The notes under the pieces are model-generated. The model ran no database searches and was not told where the DNA came from. It saw only the letters and a program-made list of their open reading frames with translations. Both the position numbers and the translations under genes were made by a program. Shown piece after piece: positions 60,907 through 64,000 of a DNA stretch of 64,000 nucleotides; the first letter of the stretch is position 1; every line of letters starts with the position of its first letter. The stretch comes from Betaproteobacteria bacterium Ga0077527 (GTDB taxonomy: Bacteria > Pseudomonadota > Gammaproteobacteria > Burkholderiales > SG8-41). The stretch lies in NCBI GenBank assembly GCA_001464815.1, contig LNDW01000024.1, forward strand, positions 192,712 through 256,711, in the 5' to 3' direction.

Positions 60907-63395
60907 TGCCGACCCGCCTCTGATCCGCGCAGGTCATTGCCGGCTTGCCGGCCCGGAAACAGCCAGGTCAGCAGGAGGCCCCAAAGAAAAAAAGTCAGAA
61001 TTCCGGGATAAGGCTGGCGCATGCCCACCTTGAACGAATTGTCGACGATGATGATGAAAAGCACGGCTACAGCAAGCCCGGCATGGGGTGCCGAGCTTCG
61101 GAGCCGCGGCCACTGCCGGACGATGCCGGCCACGGTCAACCCAATCAATGCCAGCAATGGAAGCAGCGCCACAATGCCGAAGTTGTAGGCAAAGTCGAGA
61201 TAATAATTGTGCGCGCTGGGAAAGCGTGTCCGGTCGGGGGGCGCGACATGACCCAGCGCCGCTGTCTTGGTGCTTGACAGAATTTCGCCGGAGTAGAACT
61301 TCCAGTAGGCGATGCGCTGGGCAAGGTTCTTGGGGGCGAACAGCGTGGCATCGGCATGCAGCCTGACCATGTCGTACTTGCCGCCAAGTTTGCCGGCTGC
61401 GACGGAAAAATAAGTGATTGCGCATGTGGCAACAATCAGCGTCAGCAGCCATGCCCAGCGGGTGTTGCCGCCCTTGTCCGAAAAAAACATGGCGAGTCCC
61501 AGCACCCCGGCGATCAGGCAGGCCGTTGCCAGCGCGGAAACCGATGCTCCGGCATAAAGACCCATCACAGGACCAAGTAAAAACAGGATCCGGCGTGCCG
61601 GGGTATTCCACAGCGTGTACAGGGCCAGCAGGTATGCTGCGACAAAAATCATCGGCACATATTGCAGGTGCTGATATATGCTGAAAAGATAAAGATACGG
61701 GCTGAGCAGCAGATGTTCCTGTGCCCACGTGGCCAGCAACTGCAGGGGGGCCAGGATCACGAGTATCCACAGGAAGCCGCGCGCGATGATCGCGAGACCA
61801 CCCTGCCGCTGCGGCAGCGCCTGTCCCAGCACCAGTGCAAACATCGGCAGCACGAACTGGATGAGCAATATGAGCTTGGACTGCGCCTGCCCGGATTGCA
61901 CGTGAGCGAGCAGCACGCTGGAGGTCAGCATCAGCGTGAACGTGGCGAAAATCACCGTCAGCGAAAGCCGTGCCCGGGTATAACGTCCGAGCAGGATGAT
62001 GCCGCCATAACAGGCGAGCACGGATACCGGCACCGGAAGCCTTGACAACTGCCCCCCCGTGTCAAAGATGTATGCGGTATCGCGGAACACACTGCCATCC
62101 AGCTGCAGGAACAATGGAAACAGCAGCAATGCCGAGATCGTGGCTGTCAGGCCTGGCATCGAGGATTGCAGGCTACCCTCCCAGGCCAACAGGCTTTTTT
62201 CAGCGCTGACATAGAACAGCAGCGACAATATCGCGCTGAGCAGGTAAAGAAAGGCCAGCGACCCGGGCCCCAGCAGGTAGAAAACATAGGGCACTGCCGC
62301 GACGATCAGGATATTGGCCAGGACGTCAGGCCCGAACACATCCTGGTCGGCATGGTTCTGCAGCATCTGCAGCCGCGACCGCTGCGCCAGGATCATCATT
62401 GCACCACCGACAAGTGAGGCCCCGGCCGCCTGCCAGAACAGTGGGGATTTCCCCGCGAAACTGCTGTCTGTCATTGATGCTGCCAGAACATACACGACGA
62501 TTCCGGTCAAGGCTGCTGCGGCAAGTAGGACTGCAAGCCAGGCCGGGAAATGCGATGAGCCTCCTCCTCTGGAGGCCTGCAACGCCAAGGTCGGGCCGAT
62601 GGCCTGGGCGAATACCGATCCCAGAAGTCCCCCGATTGCGAAAGCGGTGAACAGGTCTCCGGCGATTGCCTTGCCGACCAGCAGCAGGATGAGCAGGCGG
62701 AATACATACACCGAGATGCCGATCACCGCGGTTGATCCGAAATGGGGCAGCAGCCGCTGCCAGTCCCGGACCGGTTGCACGGCGGCCCGCAAACGCACAT
62801 AGCCGAGGCTTAACCAGACCGGCGATGTTGCCCACGCAAAAACCACGGGCAGCGGAAACGGCAGGTCGGCCAGCAGCCATGCCGCCGTGATTACAAACAA
62901 CCCGCACTGCAGAAACAGGAAACGCAGCGCCAGAGCGCCGCCGTTTTGCGTCAGTTCCGTCTCGCTGAGATGCACTTCGGCGATCCATTCGGTGCAACGG
63001 CGCAACACCAGTGCCGCGGCAAGCGCGAATTCGACGCTGCCCAGACGCAGGCTCAACCACAGGGACAGCAGGCCGAGTGGAAGCATCAACAGAAGCCTGC
63101 TGCCAAGCAGCGTGGCGGCCGTGATTGACGAGGCCTGGTTCAGGATGATGCTGCGCGCATTGGCCGAGAACGAATACAGCACCGCCGTCGTAGCACCATG
63201 CACGATGCCGAAGTCCGCAGCGCTGGACGAATTGCCGAAAATGCCGAGAAGAATCATCACGGCCGTGATCGAAAAGGTATTGGCCATCAAGGCCGCGGGG
63301 TAGGCGTAGTTCATGCTGCCGCGCTGTATCGGGCCCGGGATGGCCGGCCCTGCCGGCGGTATTGGCGCGGAAGTGCCGGGGGATGCGGGCTTCAC
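60903..63395 (-). CDS. Fused O-unit flippase-polymerase (Wzx-Wzy-like)
   Basis: An 830-residue polytopic protein, about twice the length of Wzx or Wzy alone. After a Pro-rich cytosolic start, residues about 30-430 form a flippase-like half of about 12 helices (MNYAYPAALMANTFSITAVM, LLPHFGSTAVIGISVYVFR). Residues about 430-830 form an O-antigen polymerase/ligase-like half, with a periplasmic loop ending in PSAHNYYLDFAYNFGI near 730, the Wzy_C signature with its His. No separate wzx or wzy is seen in the window. GTG at 63395 overlaps the upstream stop by 4 nt (GTGA); GTG 63398 is equivalent. Frame is open throughout. Confidence 0.78.
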   Translation of the reverse strand: MKPASPGTSAPIPPAGPAIPGPIQRGSMNYAYPAALMANTFSITAVMILLGIFGNSSSAADFGIVHGATTAVLYSFSANARSIILNQASSITAATLLGSRLLLMLPLGLLSLWLSLRLGSVEFALAAALVLRRCTEWIAEVHLSETELTQNGGALALRFLFLQCGLFVITAAWLLADLPFPLPVVFAWATSPVWLSLGYVRLRAAVQPVRDWQRLLPHFGSTAVIGISVYVFRLLILLLVGKAIAGDLFTAFAIGGLLGSVFAQAIGPTLALQASRGGGSSHFPAWLAVLLAAAALTGIVVYVLAASMTDSSFAGKSPLFWQAAGASLVGGAMMILAQRSRLQMLQNHADQDVFGPDVLANILIVAAVPYVFYLLGPGSLAFLYLLSAILSLLFYVSAEKSLLAWEGSLQSSMPGLTATISALLLFPLFLQLDGSVFRDTAYIFDTGGQLSRLPVPVSVLACYGGIILLGRYTRARLSLTVIFATFTLMLTSSVLLAHVQSGQAQSKLILLIQFVLPMFALVLGQALPQRQGGLAIIARGFLWILVILAPLQLLATWAQEHLLLSPYLYLFSIYQHLQYVPMIFVAAYLLALYTLWNTPARRILFLLGPVMGLYAGASVSALATACLIAGVLGLAMFFSDKGGNTRWAWLLTLIVATCAITYFSVAAGKLGGKYDMVRLHADATLFAPKNLAQRIAYWKFYSGEILSSTKTAALGHVAPPDRTRFPSAHNYYLDFAYNFGIVALLPLLALIGLTVAGIVRQWPRLRSSAPHAGLAVAVLFIIIVDNSFKVGMRQPYPGILTFFLWGLLLTWLFPGRQAGNDLRGSEAGRH

Positions 63396-64000
63396 CACGG
63401 GTCGGATGACACCCGGTGCAGAAACTCCTGGGGATTGAGCAGGCGCGGCAGGGGTTCCGGCTGCTTCAGCAGGCGTCTGACTGCGCGTGCCAGCGACAGC
63501 GCCGATCCGGGATCAAAGGTCTGGTCCGGCTCCACGACGTCACGTACATAGTCCAGTTCCGGCGCAACGATGGCGAGTCCGGCCTGGCGTGCCTCCAAAA
63601 GCGGAAGCCCGAAAGACTCCAGCCGCGAGGCAAACACCAGCGCGGAGCAACGCCCGTAAAGGGTCTGAAGGTCGGCGGGCTCAAGCGGGCCGTGGTTGAC
63701 GACAGCCAAACCCGATTCGCCTGCTTGAAGGACGGCTTTTGCCACGGCAGTACCGGGCTCCACGGTCAGGTGCAGTTCGGCACGGATACCCCAATCGGCA
63801 AGCAGGCGCCATGCTGACAGCAGCAGCTCATGGTTCTTGTGGGGTTCTGCTGATGCCGGGTAGACAAAACGTGGCACACCTGTCTCATCCCGTACCGGAA
63901 CGGGTGATGCCCCATCACCGAAGAACGGCAGCACCAGCGATTCGATGCCGAGGTGGCGCTTCACCGCATCCCGCATCGAACGGGTCTGCACCACCAGCCT
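63392..64000 (-). CDS. GT4-type glycosyltransferase (partial, 3' end)
   Basis: The window holds the last 202 codons. FVYPASAEPHKNHELLLSAW opens the C-terminal GT-B domain, followed by VNHGPLEPADLQTLYGRCSA and LVFASRLESFGLPLLEARQA, where the Glu of the ExF-GxPxxE motif binds the nucleotide. The reading frame continues past the window edge, so the true start is outside. It overlaps the flippase-polymerase gene by 4 nt and belongs to the same O-antigen operon. Confidence 0.85.
   Translation of the reverse strand, partial: RLVVQTRSMRDAVKRHLGIESLVLPFFGDGASPVPVRDETGVPRFVYPASAEPHKNHELLLSAWRLLADWGIRAELHLTVEPGTAVAKAVLQAGESGLAVVNHGPLEPADLQTLYGRCSALVFASRLESFGLPLLEARQAGLAIVAPELDYVRDVVEPDQTFDPGSALSLARAVRRLLKQPEPLPRLLNPQEFLHRVSSDPW

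Overview
This 64-kb window looks like chromosomal DNA of a betaproteobacterium, most likely in or near the Burkholderiales. It is GC-rich and carries five separate periplasmic TctC/Bug-type receptor genes without TctA/TctB partners, an expansion typical of that order. The purE-purK-purC run, the pair zapA / TIGR02449 protein followed by 6S RNA, and a cobalamin-riboswitch-controlled outer-membrane receptor also fit. No tRNA, rRNA, transposase, phage or CRISPR array was seen.

Layout. Positions 1-2 kb hold a minus-strand Bug receptor, an SDR protein that has lost its catalytic Ser and Tyr, and the start of a third gene. Positions 2-10 kb hold purine and nucleotide genes (purE, purK, purC, a long dCTP deaminase), a divergent thioredoxin-like/HxlR pair, a Sua5-type tRNA modification gene, an HD hydrolase and a D-2-hydroxyacid dehydrogenase. 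Positions 10-33 kb are catabolic: Bug receptors, thioesterase, glutaryl-CoA dehydrogenase, crotonases, a serine-glyoxylate-type aminotransferase divergent from a GntR regulator and an FAD/Fe-S dehydrogenase, an enolase-superfamily enzyme, a 3-hydroxyacyl-CoA dehydrogenase and a class III CoA-transferase. Positions 33-38 kb hold a TauE/SafE permease, an EVE protein, 6S RNA, the cell-division pair and btuB.

From 38 kb to the end lies a large cell-envelope locus in two facing blocks. The plus-strand block (38-48.2 kb) runs msbA, polyprenyl-phosphate glycosyltransferase, WecD-like acetyltransferase, SMR-type carrier, methyltransferase, WecE-like aminotransferase, MBOAT acyltransferase, SGNH-like protein and an ArnT-like GT-C enzyme. 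It reads as a complete three-component periplasmic glycosylation module with its own amino-sugar and acylation genes. The minus-strand block (64-48.2 kb) is an O-antigen cluster: glycosyltransferase, a fused flippase-polymerase (Wzx-Wzy) protein, a WbuB-like glycosyltransferase, three genes for a UDP-2-acetamido-L-sugar (one broken by a frameshift), epimerase, WecA-like transferase, WbpM-like dehydratase, ligase and core glycosyltransferases.

The most unusual DNA is non-coding. A nested palindrome able to fold as a three-way junction fills the gap between the MBOAT and SGNH genes (45319-45611). A palindromic insert sits inside loop L5 of the cobalamin riboswitch (about 35390-35472). A CACAGAG-rich inverted-repeat element occurs twice, once inside the purE-purK operon. 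A long AT-rich motif recurs upstream of three unrelated genes.
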